Shown here piece after piece: positions 37,963 through 46,539 of a stretch of DNA of 64,000 nucleotides. The notes under the pieces were generated by a model. That model saw nothing but the letters and a program-made list of their open reading frames with translations, was not told the origin of the DNA and did not search any database. The translations under genes and the position numbers were made by a program. Every line of letters begins with the position of its first letter. The stretch's first letter is position 1. Origin of the DNA: Chlorobiaceae bacterium (lineage in GTDB: Bacteria; Bacteroidota; Chlorobiia; Chlorobiales; Chlorobiaceae); NCBI GenBank assembly GCA_013334865.1, contig JAAXWS010000001.1:95067-159066 (forward strand), read 5' to 3'.

Positions 37963-38874
37963 ATGTCACTTCTCGTAGTCGGCTCCATGGCGTTCGATGA
38001 TATCGAAACCCCCTTTGGCCGTTCCGACAACACCCTCGGAGGCTCCTCGACCTACATCGCCCTTTCGGCAAGCTACTTCACCGAACCGATCCGCATGGTC
38101 GGCGTCGTCGGCGACGATTTCGGCGACGAGCACTTCAACCTGCTCCACTCGAAGAACATCGACACCCGGGGCGTCAAGGTGGTTGAAGAGGGCAAGACCT
38201 TCCGCTGGGCAGGACGTTACCACTACGACATGAATACCCGCGACACGCTCGACACGCAGCTGAACGTCTTCGCCGACTTCGACCCGCACATCCCGCAGCA
38301 GTACCGCGAATCCAGGTTCGTGTGCCTCGGCAACATCGACCCCGTACTGCAGGTCAAGGTGCTCGACCAGATCAACAAACCGGAGCTGGTGATCTGCGAC
38401 ACGATGAACTTCTGGATCGAAGGCAAGCCCGAAGAGCTGAAGAAGGTGCTCGAACGCGTCGACGTCTTCATCGTCAACGACAGCGAGGCGCGCCTGCTCT
38501 CCGGCGAGCCGAACCTGGTCAAGACCGCCCGCATGATCCGCAACATGGGTCCGAAGACCCTGATCATCAAGAAAGGCGAGCATGGCGCCCTGCTCTTCAC
38601 CGACAACGGCATCTTCTCGGCCCCTGCCTATCCTCTGGAATCGATCTTCGATCCTACCGGAGCGGGCGACACGTTCGCCGGCGGCTTCATCGGGCACCTG
38701 TCGCGCTGCGCCAAGATCAATGAGGCCGAGATGCGCAAGGCCGTGCTCTACGGCAGCGCCATGGCGAGCTTCTGCGTCGAGCAGTTCGGCCCCGACCGCC
38801 TGAACGACCTCGACATGCTCGAGGTCGAAGACCGCTACCAGAGCTTCCTCGACCTTTCGCGCATCGGGGAATGA
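37963..38874 (+). CDS. PfkB-family carbohydrate kinase
   Basis: 303-residue ribokinase-fold kinase that phosphorylates a sugar or nucleoside. The N-terminal glycine motif is LGGSSTYIALSASYF, and the C-terminal signature DPTGAGDTFAGGFIGHL carries the catalytic Asp (DTFAGG) and anion hole. FIVNDSEARLLSGEPN fits the PfkB middle region. The exact substrate is unknown. Located 44 bp after the maltosyltransferase-like gene and followed by a hairpin and a sodium symporter gene, which may form a carbohydrate-handling group. Confidence 0.9.
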   Translation: MSLLVVGSMAFDDIETPFGRSDNTLGGSSTYIALSASYFTEPIRMVGVVGDDFGDEHFNLLHSKNIDTRGVKVVEEGKTFRWAGRYHYDMNTRDTLDTQLNVFADFDPHIPQQYRESRFVCLGNIDPVLQVKVLDQINKPELVICDTMNFWIEGKPEELKKVLERVDVFIVNDSEARLLSGEPNLVKTARMIRNMGPKTLIIKKGEHGALLFTDNGIFSAPAYPLESIFDPTGAGDTFAGGFIGHLSRCAKINEAEMRKAVLYGSAMASFCVEQFGPDRLNDLDMLEVEDRYQSFLDLSRIGE

Positions 38875-38897
38875 CCTATCTCTGATCCCGACGGCAA

Positions 38898-38920
38898 GGG
38901 GGAGCGCATCCCGCTCCCCC
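38898..38920 (+). terminator. Hairpin after the PfkB kinase
   Basis: GGGGGAGCG-CATCC-CGCTCCCCC: a 9-bp perfect GC-rich stem 23 bp after the stop, without a T-run. Weak terminator or mRNA-end stabiliser. Confidence 0.55.
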
Positions 38921-38957
38921 TCACTCGTGGAATAAGGTACACCTCAACCCTCGCATC

Positions 38958-40724
38958 ATGGCGCAACTCACCTTTCTCGACTGGGCGTTCATCGCCGGTT
39001 ACATGCTCCTGACCCTCGTCGTCGGCCTCTACTTCTCCAGCAGGGCTTCCGAGAACGTCGGGGAGTTCTTCCTCTCGGGCCGGCAGCTCCCCTGGTGGAT
39101 CGCCGGGACGGGCATGGTCGCCACAACCTTCGCGGCCGATACCCCGCTGGCCGTGGCCGGCTTCGTGGCGCGCAACGGCATCGCCGGCAACTGGGTCTGG
39201 TGGACCTTCGTGTCGGGAGGCATGCTCACGGTCTTCTTCTTCGCCCGGCTCTGGCGACGCGCCAACATCCTGACCGACCTGGAGTTCATCGAACTCCGTT
39301 ACAGCGGCCATGCAGCAACCTTCCTCAGGGGATTCAAGGCGGTCTACTTCGGGCTCTTCATCAACGCCGTGATCATCGGCTGGGTGAACCTGGCCATGTA
39401 CAAGATCATCAAGATCATGATCCCGGGCCTGAACCCGGAACTGACCATCGTCGGGCTTGTGGTCTTCACCGCCGTCTATTCGGGCATGTCGGGCCTGTGG
39501 GGTGTGTCGATCACCGACGCGGTGCAGTTCATCATCGCCATGGGCGGCTGCATCGTGCTCGCCGTGCTCGCCGTGGACTCACCGGCCGTGACTGCGGCCG
39601 GAGGCCTGAAGCAAGCCCTCCCTTCCTGGATGTTCGACTTCTTCCCGACCTGGAACAACGCCGCCGCGCCTGACGGGGCCGCCAGCGGGGCCTACGCCCT
39701 GCCGTTCGCCTCATTCGCGGCCATGGCCTTCGTCCAGTGGTGGTCCTCGTGGTACCCGGGCGCCGAGCCCGGCGGCGGCGGCTATATCGCCCAGCGCATG
39801 ATGAGCGCCAAGGACGAGAAGCACTCTCTCCTGGCGACCCTCTGGTTCACCATCGCCCACTACTGCGTCCGCCCCTGGCCCTGGATCGTCGTGGGCCTGG
39901 TAAGCATGGTGATGTTCCCGGACCTCCCGGCAGGCCAGAAGGAGGACGGCTTCGTGCACGTCATGAACGCGGTCCTGCCCGCTGGCCTCAAGGGGCTGCT
40001 CATCGCGGCCTTCCTGGCGGCCTACATGTCGACCCTCTCCACCCATCTGAACTGGGGGACGAGCTACCTGATCAACGACGGCTACAGGCGCTTCCTGAAA
40101 CCCGACGGAGACGAGAAACACTACGTGCTGGTCTCGAGGATCGTCACGGCCGTCACCGCGATCTTCGCCCTCTACATCACCTTCTTCGTGCTCAAGACCA
40201 TCACGGGGGCCTGGGAGTTCATCATCCAGTGCGGCGCGGGTACCGGCTTCGTGCTCATCATGCGCTGGTTCTGGTGGCGCCTGAACGCCTGGTCGGAGAT
40301 CACCTCCATGGTCGCGCCGATCATCGCCTATACGGTCATCTCGCTCTTCACGACCATCGCCTTCCCGAACACGCTCTTCATCATCGTGCTCTTCACCATC
40401 GCCTGCACCCTCGCGGTGACCTGGCTCACGCCGCCGACCGACCTGTCGAGGCTCGAAGCGTTCTACCGCACCACGAGGGTCGGAGGCGCATTCTGGAAGC
40501 CCATAGCGAAAAACCTCCCGGACGTCAAGGCCGACACCGGATTCCCGGCCCTTTTCGCCGACTGGTTCTTCGGCATCGTGCTCGTCTACTCGATGCTCTT
40601 CGGCACCGGCAAGCTGATCTTCGGCGAGCCTGCGACAGCGCTCCTCTATTACGCCGTCGGCGCGTTTGCGGGATTCATGATCTGGCGCGACCTGTCGAAG
40701 AGGAACTGGAAAACCTTCGACTAA
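38958..40724 (+). CDS. Sodium:solute symporter family protein
   Basis: 588-residue SSS-family (SLC5-like) membrane protein with about 13-14 hydrophobic helices. The early loop ASENVGEFFLSGRQLPWWIAGTGMVATTFAADTPLAVAGFVARNGI is the family's sodium-site region, and SGLWGVSITDAVQFIIAMGG and LLIAAFLAAYMSTLSTHLNWGTSYLINDGYRRFL match conserved helices 6 and 8-9. The substrate is unknown; a sugar or organic acid is possible given the neighbours. Followed after 1 bp by maf. Confidence 0.9.
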   Translation: MAQLTFLDWAFIAGYMLLTLVVGLYFSSRASENVGEFFLSGRQLPWWIAGTGMVATTFAADTPLAVAGFVARNGIAGNWVWWTFVSGGMLTVFFFARLWRRANILTDLEFIELRYSGHAATFLRGFKAVYFGLFINAVIIGWVNLAMYKIIKIMIPGLNPELTIVGLVVFTAVYSGMSGLWGVSITDAVQFIIAMGGCIVLAVLAVDSPAVTAAGGLKQALPSWMFDFFPTWNNAAAPDGAASGAYALPFASFAAMAFVQWWSSWYPGAEPGGGGYIAQRMMSAKDEKHSLLATLWFTIAHYCVRPWPWIVVGLVSMVMFPDLPAGQKEDGFVHVMNAVLPAGLKGLLIAAFLAAYMSTLSTHLNWGTSYLINDGYRRFLKPDGDEKHYVLVSRIVTAVTAIFALYITFFVLKTITGAWEFIIQCGAGTGFVLIMRWFWWRLNAWSEITSMVAPIIAYTVISLFTTIAFPNTLFIIVLFTIACTLAVTWLTPPTDLSRLEAFYRTTRVGGAFWKPIAKNLPDVKADTGFPALFADWFFGIVLVYSMLFGTGKLIFGEPATALLYYAVGAFAGFMIWRDLSKRNWKTFD

Positions 40725-40725
40725 C

Positions 40726-41316
40726 ATGGCCCATACCCTGAACCTCGTCCTCGCCTCGCAGTCCCCCCGACGCAGGGAACTGCTCGCAATGGCCGGCTAC
40801 CCGTTCGAAACGCTCTCCGCCGACATCGACGAGACCTTCGACCCGAGCCTTACCGTCGAGGAAAACGTCATGGAGATCTCGGTCAGGAAAGCGGCGGCCG
40901 CCCTGGAGCTGGTTGCGGATCCCGGAACGACGGTGCTCCTTTCGGCCGACACCACGGTGGTGCTCGACGGCGCCCCCCTCGGCAAGCCTGCGGACGCCGC
41001 CGAGGCCTTCGGCATGCTCTCGAAACTGCAGGGACGCGCCCACGAGGTGCTCACCGGCTTCACGGTCATGCACGGAGGGCGGCGGGTCACCGGGTACGCG
41101 AGGACCGTCGTCGGGTTCGAACCGATGAGCGACGAAGAGATCCTGCGATACATCCGCACCATGAAGCCCTTCGACAAGGCAGGCTCCTACGGCATCCAGG
41201 ACCCGATCCTCGCCTGCTATGTCCGCGGGATCGAAGGTTGCTACTACAACGTCGTGGGCCTGCCGGTCTCGAAAGTCTGCGCGGCCCTCAGGCAATTCCT
41301 CCCCGGCCATGCCTGA
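40726..41316 (+). CDS. maf: Maf nucleoside triphosphate pyrophosphatase
   Basis: House-cleaning enzyme that hydrolyses non-canonical or pyrimidine nucleoside triphosphates. 196 residues. [18 protein letters not shown] (residues 7-24) is the Maf signature. [28 protein letters not shown] follows, and [10 protein letters not shown] is near residue 150, the Gln-Asp pair of the dTTP/UTP-type YhdE group. Overlaps the start of miaA by 8 bp and follows the symporter by 1 bp. Confidence 0.94.
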   Translation: MAHTLNLVLASQSPRRRELLAMAGYPFETLSADIDETFDPSLTVEENVMEISVRKAAAALELVADPGTTVLLSADTTVVLDGAPLGKPADAAEAFGMLSKLQGRAHEVLTGFTVMHGGRRVTGYARTVVGFEPMSDEEILRYIRTMKPFDKAGSYGIQDPILACYVRGIEGCYYNVVGLPVSKVCAALRQFLPGHA

Positions 41317-42259
41317 CCCGAACCGGAAGCCCGTGCTCGTGATCCTGGGCCCGACCGCCTCCGGAAAATCGGAGCTGGCCTTCAGGGTCGCCCTGGCGAC
41401 CGGAGCAGAGATCATCTCCGCCGACTCCCGCCAGGTCTACCGGGGGATGGACATCGGCACGGCGAAGCCCCCCCGTGAGATGCTCGAAGCCGTCATGCAC
41501 CACTTCATCGACGAACGGGAGATCGGCGAGCCTTTCAGCTCAGGCGATTTTGCCACCGAAGCCCTCGCGCGCATCGAGGATCTCGCGGCCCGTGGCGTGC
41601 CGGCAATCGTGGCCGGCGGCTCGACCCTCTACCTCGAAGGGCTCCTGAAGGGATTTGCCCAGCTGCCGCCAGGAAATCCCGAAATCCGCGCCCGGCTCAG
41701 CCGTGAAATCGACCGTAGCGGAGCCGAAACGCTCTACCGGCGCCTGCTCGAACTCGACCCCGAACAGGCGGCCACCCTCGATCCGACCAAGACCCAGCGG
41801 CTCGTGCGGAGCCTCGAGATCATCGAGATCGCCGGAACCACGGTCACCTCGCTGCTGCAGGCGGCCGCCGCCTCCCGGAAGGCGCCGGAATTCCTGGTCG
41901 TCGGGCTCGCCCTCCCCCGGCCGACGCTCTACGAACGCATCGACCGGAGGAGCGGGCGCATGATGCAGGAGGGACTCGTCGACGAAGCACGGCTCATCTA
42001 CGATCGTTTCGGCCCGCAGATCAGGGAAGGTTCGATCAACGCCCTCCTCACCGTCGGGTACCGGGAGCTGTTCGACTGCTTTGAAAGATCCACCGGACTG
42101 CAGGCCGCGGAACCCCTGATCGCCCAGCATACCCGCAATTATGCAAAACGCCAGTTGACTTTTTTCAAAAATAGGCTTAATGTTGAGTGGGTGGATTCCC
42201 CATCGAACGAAGCCGGTTTGGAAAGGTTGACCGAGACGCTCAGCCGGCGGGTTTCGTGA
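41309..42259 (+). CDS. miaA: tRNA dimethylallyltransferase
   Basis: Adds an isopentenyl group to A37 of tRNAs reading U-starting codons. I start at ATG 41309 ([25 protein letters not shown]), giving 316 residues; the track ORF is longer inside maf. The P-loop is [25 protein letters not shown] follows, and [14 protein letters not shown] and [15 protein letters not shown] are family landmarks. Overlaps maf, so the two are coupled. Confidence 0.96.
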   Translation: MPDPNRKPVLVILGPTASGKSELAFRVALATGAEIISADSRQVYRGMDIGTAKPPREMLEAVMHHFIDEREIGEPFSSGDFATEALARIEDLAARGVPAIVAGGSTLYLEGLLKGFAQLPPGNPEIRARLSREIDRSGAETLYRRLLELDPEQAATLDPTKTQRLVRSLEIIEIAGTTVTSLLQAAAASRKAPEFLVVGLALPRPTLYERIDRRSGRMMQEGLVDEARLIYDRFGPQIREGSINALLTVGYRELFDCFERSTGLQAAEPLIAQHTRNYAKRQLTFFKNRLNVEWVDSPSNEAGLERLTETLSRRVS

Positions 42260-42382
42260 CAAGTGAGATGAAGAACGGACTGCTTCGCCTGACCACTGCA
42301 CTGCCATCACGGTGCAGGGCAGCCGGGCTCTCCATCCACAGGATCCCGTTGCACGCCGAGGTGTTAAACAGCAGTATCAGCA

Positions 42383-42958
42383 ATGAAACATTCCGTATCG
42401 ACCCGCAAGGAGCTGACCATACTCAAGCTTGAGGAGGTGGTCTTCGATATCCGGCATGCCGACTGCTTCAAGGAGACGGTACAGCAGCTGGTCAGCAGGG
42501 ACAGCAGCAGGAACCTGATCGTCGATTTCTCCCAGGTCAAGGCCATCGACTCCTCCGGAATCAGCTCGATGCTGCTCGCCCACCAGCTCGCCAACCAATC
42601 CGAAGGCCTCGCCATCTTCGTCTCGCTCTGCCAGCAGATCAAGGATCTGCTCAAACTCTCGAACCTCGACAAACAGCTCTACATCTTCTCCTCGATCAAC
42701 GAAGTGATGACGCTCATCGAGCCTGCGCTCAAGGGCAAGCGCACGAACCGCTCGAAGTCTCCTGCCGTCCGCTACGACCAGCCGGACGATATCTCGGACG
42801 ACATCGAGATCCTGCCGGAAGAGGTATTCCAGGGAGAATCCTTCCCGGAAATGATCGATGACGTGGAGTCGGAAGATCCTTCGGAAATCGTGGAGGAAGA
42901 GGCGCCGGCCGTGGAGACCGTGCCGAAAAAGCGAGGGCGCCCGAAAAAAAAACCCTGA
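42383..42958 (+). CDS. STAS-domain protein with acidic linker and AT-hook-like tail
   Basis: 191 residues. Residues 1-110 form a STAS domain like SpoIIAA/RsbV antagonists. The phosphorylatable Ser is expected in VKAIDSSGISSMLLAHQL, near residue 56. An acidic, Pro-containing linker follows (DISDDIEILPEEVFQGESFPEMIDDVESEDPSEIVEEE). The end KKRGRPKKKP is an AT-hook-like core (RGRP) that normally binds the minor groove of AT-rich DNA. Antagonists are usually about 110 residues, so the tail is unusual. It might act with the anti-sigma kinase at 27812; this is speculation. Confidence 0.87.
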   Translation: MKHSVSTRKELTILKLEEVVFDIRHADCFKETVQQLVSRDSSRNLIVDFSQVKAIDSSGISSMLLAHQLANQSEGLAIFVSLCQQIKDLLKLSNLDKQLYIFSSINEVMTLIEPALKGKRTNRSKSPAVRYDQPDDISDDIEILPEEVFQGESFPEMIDDVESEDPSEIVEEEAPAVETVPKKRGRPKKKP

Positions 42959-43089
42959 TTCCGTCCGATTATCCGGCCGTCATGAATTTCCCGCATTGAC
43001 AGGATCCCCTTATTGACTTATTTTACAGTTGTCAGTTTCCCCCAACCGTGTTGGAATTTTCGCTCCCCCGGAAACCGGACATCCTCACC

Positions 43090-44331
43090 ATGCTTGACAA
43101 CATCTTCAGGAAAAGCCTGGAAAGGCTTCTCTCCGACGCGTCCGTGACCGTGAACGGCAAGAAACCCTGGGACATCAGGGTCCACGACCAGCGCTTCTAC
43201 CGCAAAACCATGCTCCAGGGGAACCTCGGCTTCGGTGAAGCCTACATGGACGGATGGTGGGACTGCGACGACATCGAAGGGCTGATCTTCCGCATCCTCT
43301 CCACGCAGGTAGACCGGCGGACCGTCAACCTTGCCGGGGCAGCGTGGACCCTGGCCGGCGTACTGTTCAACCTGCAGAAGCCATCCCGGGCGTTCACTAT
43401 CGGCAAGCGGCACTACGATGTCGGGAACGACCTGTTCAGGAGCATGCTCGACCCGATGATGATCTACAGCTGCGCCTACTGGAACGGGGCCACGAGCCTC
43501 GAGAAGGCCCAGGAGAACAAGCTACAGCTCGTCTGCGACAAGCTCGGCCTGCAACCCGGCATGAAGGTCCTCGATATCGGCTGCGGATGGGGCGGGGCCG
43601 CGAAGTTCGCCGCCGAGCACTACGGTGCCAAGGTTGTCGGGATAACGGTCTCCAGGCAGCAGGCGGAGCTGGCCACCAGGCTCTGCAGGGATCACGACGT
43701 GGAGATCCGGTTCATGGACTACCGGAAGCTCGAAGGCACCTTCGACCGCATCTACTCGCTCGGCATGCTCGAACATGTCGGCCACAAGAACTACCGGACC
43801 TTCTTCGAAACCGCCCGCCGCTGCCTCTCGCCGGAGGGTCGGCTGCTGGTGCAGAGCATAGGCAGCAACACGCCTTCGAAGGGCAGCGATCCCTGGGTGG
43901 GGCGCTACATCTTCCCGAACTCCATGCTTCCCTCGGTGAGCCAGATCGCGCCGGGATTCGAATCGAGCTTCGTGCTTGAAGACTGGCATTCGTTCTCGCA
44001 CGACTACACCCTGACACTCAGGGCATGGCGCCGCAACTTCAGCCACCGGTGGCCCGAACTCAGGCATGTTTACGACAACCGCTTCTACCGCATGTGGGAC
44101 TACTACCTGCAAAGCTTCGGCGGCGCGTTCAGGTCACGATCCATCCAGCTCTGGCAGGTGCTGCTGTCGCCTTCTGGCATAAGGGGCGAGTACCGAGTGC
44201 CTCACGAACCGCTCTGCCGCGAGGGAATCAGTGGTAGAGAAAACGGTCAGGCCAGGCAGCCTCGAATGCCGCTGCCGAGCCGCGGGCTGCCTCGAGAATC
44301 TCCCCGATCGGGCGCTGTTCCCGAATCATGA
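43090..44331 (+). CDS. cfa: Cyclopropane-fatty-acyl-phospholipid synthase
   Basis: Methylates double bonds of membrane phospholipid acyl chains using S-adenosylmethionine. The ATG at 43090 (MLDNIFRKSLERLL) is used. GFGEAYMDGWWDCDD, IGKRHYDVGNDLFRSMLDPMMIYSCAYW, VLDIGCGWGGAAKF and SLGMLEHVGHKNY closely follow E. coli Cfa. The family match ends at SIQLWQVLLSPSGIRGEYRVPH. The last 40 or so residues are unrelated, rich in Pro/Arg, and overlap the opposite gene by 104 bp, so the natural stop seems lost or frameshifted. The core enzyme is complete. Confidence 0.93.
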   Translation: MLDNIFRKSLERLLSDASVTVNGKKPWDIRVHDQRFYRKTMLQGNLGFGEAYMDGWWDCDDIEGLIFRILSTQVDRRTVNLAGAAWTLAGVLFNLQKPSRAFTIGKRHYDVGNDLFRSMLDPMMIYSCAYWNGATSLEKAQENKLQLVCDKLGLQPGMKVLDIGCGWGGAAKFAAEHYGAKVVGITVSRQQAELATRLCRDHDVEIRFMDYRKLEGTFDRIYSLGMLEHVGHKNYRTFFETARRCLSPEGRLLVQSIGSNTPSKGSDPWVGRYIFPNSMLPSVSQIAPGFESSFVLEDWHSFSHDYTLTLRAWRRNFSHRWPELRHVYDNRFYRMWDYYLQSFGGAFRSRSIQLWQVLLSPSGIRGEYRVPHEPLCREGISGRENGQARQPRMPLPSRGLPRESPRSGAVPES

Positions 44332-45454
44332 TCCGGTAGCTCGAGGTGCCGGCCAGGCGGTCGAAAAAGGCAGTGTTCCGCTCGAGCCCAAGCTCCTTCG
44401 GATAAAGCTTCTGCAGGCTCAGGAGCAGGGCCGTCGAGGTCCTGAACGGTTCGAAAACTTTCCGGTCGGTGACCGTGATCCTGAGGCCCTGGCAACGGAT
44501 TCCGGCAAACTTGCTGGAGGTCGGGGTGAACGCGGTTTCGGCAATGTCGACACCCGGAAGAGCGTGGCGATCGAGCTCAGCCTTCAAGGCATGGGCGTCG
44601 ACGAACGGAGCGCCGATCGTGCGGAACGGAGCGTCGGTACCGCGGCCCTCGCTCACCGAGGTCGCTTCGAGCATGACCGTCGCCGGGTAGACGATCGCCG
44701 TTTCGAGATCGCGGATGTTCGGCGAAGGCGGCACGAAGCGGAAACCGTCAAGCTCGTCCGCGAAACGCCCATGGCTGTATCCGCGCATCCGCACCACCTG
44801 GAGCGACAGCCCCGGGTAACGGGTGCGATGCAGCCACAGGGCGATTTCGCCGATGGTCATGCCGTGCAGGAACGGAATCTCCGCTGCGCCGACGAACGAC
44901 TCCTGCGACGGCTCCAGCACGAAGCCGCCGAGCGGAAGAGGCGCGACGGGGTTCGGCCGGTCGAACACCAGGAAGGTGGTCCCTGCACGGTCGCACGCAT
45001 CCATGGCCAGCTTCATGGTCGAGATGTAGGTATAGCAGCGGGTACCGACATCCTGCAGGTCGAAGGCGAGCACGTCGATCTTCTTCAATAGCGACAAATC
45101 GGGCTTCTGCGTCGCGCCATACAGCGAGTAGACCCTGATCGAATCGGCGATGACCGTGTCGGAGACCTTCTCCCCCGCCCCGCCGCCCAGGGAGAAGCCG
45201 TGCTCGGGGGCCATGATGAACTTCAGGTCCACGCCCCGCCTGACGAGCGCCCTCCACGAAGGCTCCCCCTTCACGCTGAGCGCCGCGGCATTGGTGATGA
45301 ACCCGACCCGCTTGCCCTCGAACTGCGGGCAGTTGCATCGCCCGCTGCCGGAAGCGACCATGTCGATCCCGTACCGGAACCCTGCAGCGTCGAGTCGCAC
45401 CGTATGAAACAACAAGAAAAGTATGATCGATACGATCCTGACCGGAGTCTTCAT
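44228..45454 (-). CDS. DUF1343 protein, NamZ-like exo-beta-N-acetylmuramidase
   Basis: 408 residues from the ATG at 45454 (MKTPVRIVSIILFLLFHTVRLDA), with a signal peptide. DUF1343 landmarks: GKRVGFITNAAAL, PEHGFSLGGGAGEKV, YGATQKPDLSLLKKIDVLAFDLQDVGTRCYTYIS, FDRPNPV, LLLSLQKLYP and the C-terminal IMIREQRPIGEIL. Characterised members (NamZ) remove terminal N-acetylmuramic acid from peptidoglycan fragments for recycling. Its 3' end is overlapped by the extended cfa frame. The lytic transglycosylase at 33468 could supply fragments. Confidence 0.9.
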   Translation of the reverse strand: MKTPVRIVSIILFLLFHTVRLDAAGFRYGIDMVASGSGRCNCPQFEGKRVGFITNAAALSVKGEPSWRALVRRGVDLKFIMAPEHGFSLGGGAGEKVSDTVIADSIRVYSLYGATQKPDLSLLKKIDVLAFDLQDVGTRCYTYISTMKLAMDACDRAGTTFLVFDRPNPVAPLPLGGFVLEPSQESFVGAAEIPFLHGMTIGEIALWLHRTRYPGLSLQVVRMRGYSHGRFADELDGFRFVPPSPNIRDLETAIVYPATVMLEATSVSEGRGTDAPFRTIGAPFVDAHALKAELDRHALPGVDIAETAFTPTSSKFAGIRCQGLRITVTDRKVFEPFRTSTALLLSLQKLYPKELGLERNTAFFDRLAGTSSYRIMIREQRPIGEILEAARGSAAAFEAAWPDRFLYH

Positions 45455-45609
45455 GGCTGAACTCAATCATTGTTGGCATGTACCGGCGTTGCAAATGCCG
45501 GTGAAAAGCAGCATCAAAATAGCCAATGGCCCGGCGACCAGCAACAAATGGTATCTTGTGTCAATAACACGCCACTGAAAAAATCCGCCCACCTCCACAG
45601 GAGAACGCC

Positions 45610-46083
45610 ATGGGCACTATCGAAGACTATCGAAGCGGGCGCATCCGCACAAGCATCGGCAAGGCATTGCACGTCCTCGGCGCCAGCGCCCTTGCTGACG
45701 CTCCCGATGCAAGCATCGTAGCACTGAAGATCTGTGAGTTCGAGCCCGTCGTCGTCTCTTTTGCGGAAGCCGTGGCGGCAATCGGCAATGCCAGTACTCT
45801 TGCCATCGGCGAGCGTGTCTGCCGACCCCTGCATCACGGCTCTGTGTTCACCGAATCGGTTTTCCTCGACGAACTGGCGGAAGCCATGATCGAGGCCGGG
45901 CATGCCCGTAAGGCAGGCATCGAAGAAGCCGAAGGGCTGCTTGGCGAACAGACAGGCAACCCGCTGCTCATGTCGAAGGTTTCTGGAAGGTACCTGGAGA
46001 TCTGCGCCTCTTCCGTGGATACCTGCGTCTTCTGGAAGGCCGAAAAACAAGGTATCCATTGCATGAAGCGTGGGAGGGCGTAA
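45610..46083 (+). CDS. Hypothetical protein with C-terminal cysteines
   Basis: 157 residues with an ATG preceded by CAGGAG. I do not recognise the family. There is no signal peptide or membrane helix. The N-terminal part is an alpha/beta mix (ALHVLGASALADAPDASIVALKICEFEPVVVSFAEAVAAIG). The end holds four cysteines counting CRPLHH (then EICASSVDTCVFWKAEKQGIHC), which could bind a metal or cofactor. Codon use matches its neighbours, so it is likely a real gene. It stands alone between the DUF1343 gene (divergent) and the tRNA. Confidence 0.6.
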   Translation: MGTIEDYRSGRIRTSIGKALHVLGASALADAPDASIVALKICEFEPVVVSFAEAVAAIGNASTLAIGERVCRPLHHGSVFTESVFLDELAEAMIEAGHARKAGIEEAEGLLGEQTGNPLLMSKVSGRYLEICASSVDTCVFWKAEKQGIHCMKRGRA

Positions 46084-46095
46084 GGAGGGCAAAGA

Positions 46096-46135
46096 GATTG
46101 GTCCTATCGGTCATATAGGATCCATGAGACCTATG
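46096..46135. repeat. GGTCCTAT-type repeat words
   Basis: ATTGGTCCTATCGGTCATATAGGATCCATGAGACCTATG is made of variants of CATAGGTCC and its complement, similar to 62381-62426. Probably a dispersed intergenic repeat family. Confidence 0.4.
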
Positions 46136-46380
46136 TTCAACGGTCCTGGACGCCCCCACTGACCCGACCCGGAAGCCCCCGAAAAAAGAGCTAAGCAACG
46201 TCTCGTGTGGGATTATTATCCCTTAAACCACTCTTATAAAACAGCTTATAGGGCAAATTAGCCCCAATTAAAGAAGATGTTGTTTAAAGGGAGGATTAAT
46301 TCCCTGTAAGTCAAGCATGAACAAGAGGATAAAGGTTTTGGTGCCCCACATAATAGGTTACTTAGCTCCGAAAAAACGAC

Positions 46381-46415
46381 AAAAAAAAAGACCGCACAAC
46401 ATGGCACGGTCTTTT
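46381..46415 (-). terminator. Terminator after the initiator tRNA
   Basis: On the minus strand AAAAGACCG ... CGGTCTTTTTTTTT: a 9-bp stem with a 12-base loop and a long T-run, starting 4 bp after the tRNA 3' end. Confidence 0.9.
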
Positions 46416-46418
46416 CAC

Positions 46419-46494
<76 letters not shown>

Positions 46495-46539
46495 ATGTTA
46501 GTCCTTTAATGTACGACAATTTCTATAAAGAACAAGGAA

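Larger units (their letters stand above)
46084..46418. other. Intergenic region with repeat-like sequence and terminator
   Basis: No gene seen. The first 60 bp hold GGTCCTAT/CATATAGG-type words also found near 62381. The middle is AT-rich. The end is the tRNA terminator (46381-46415). Confidence 0.6.
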
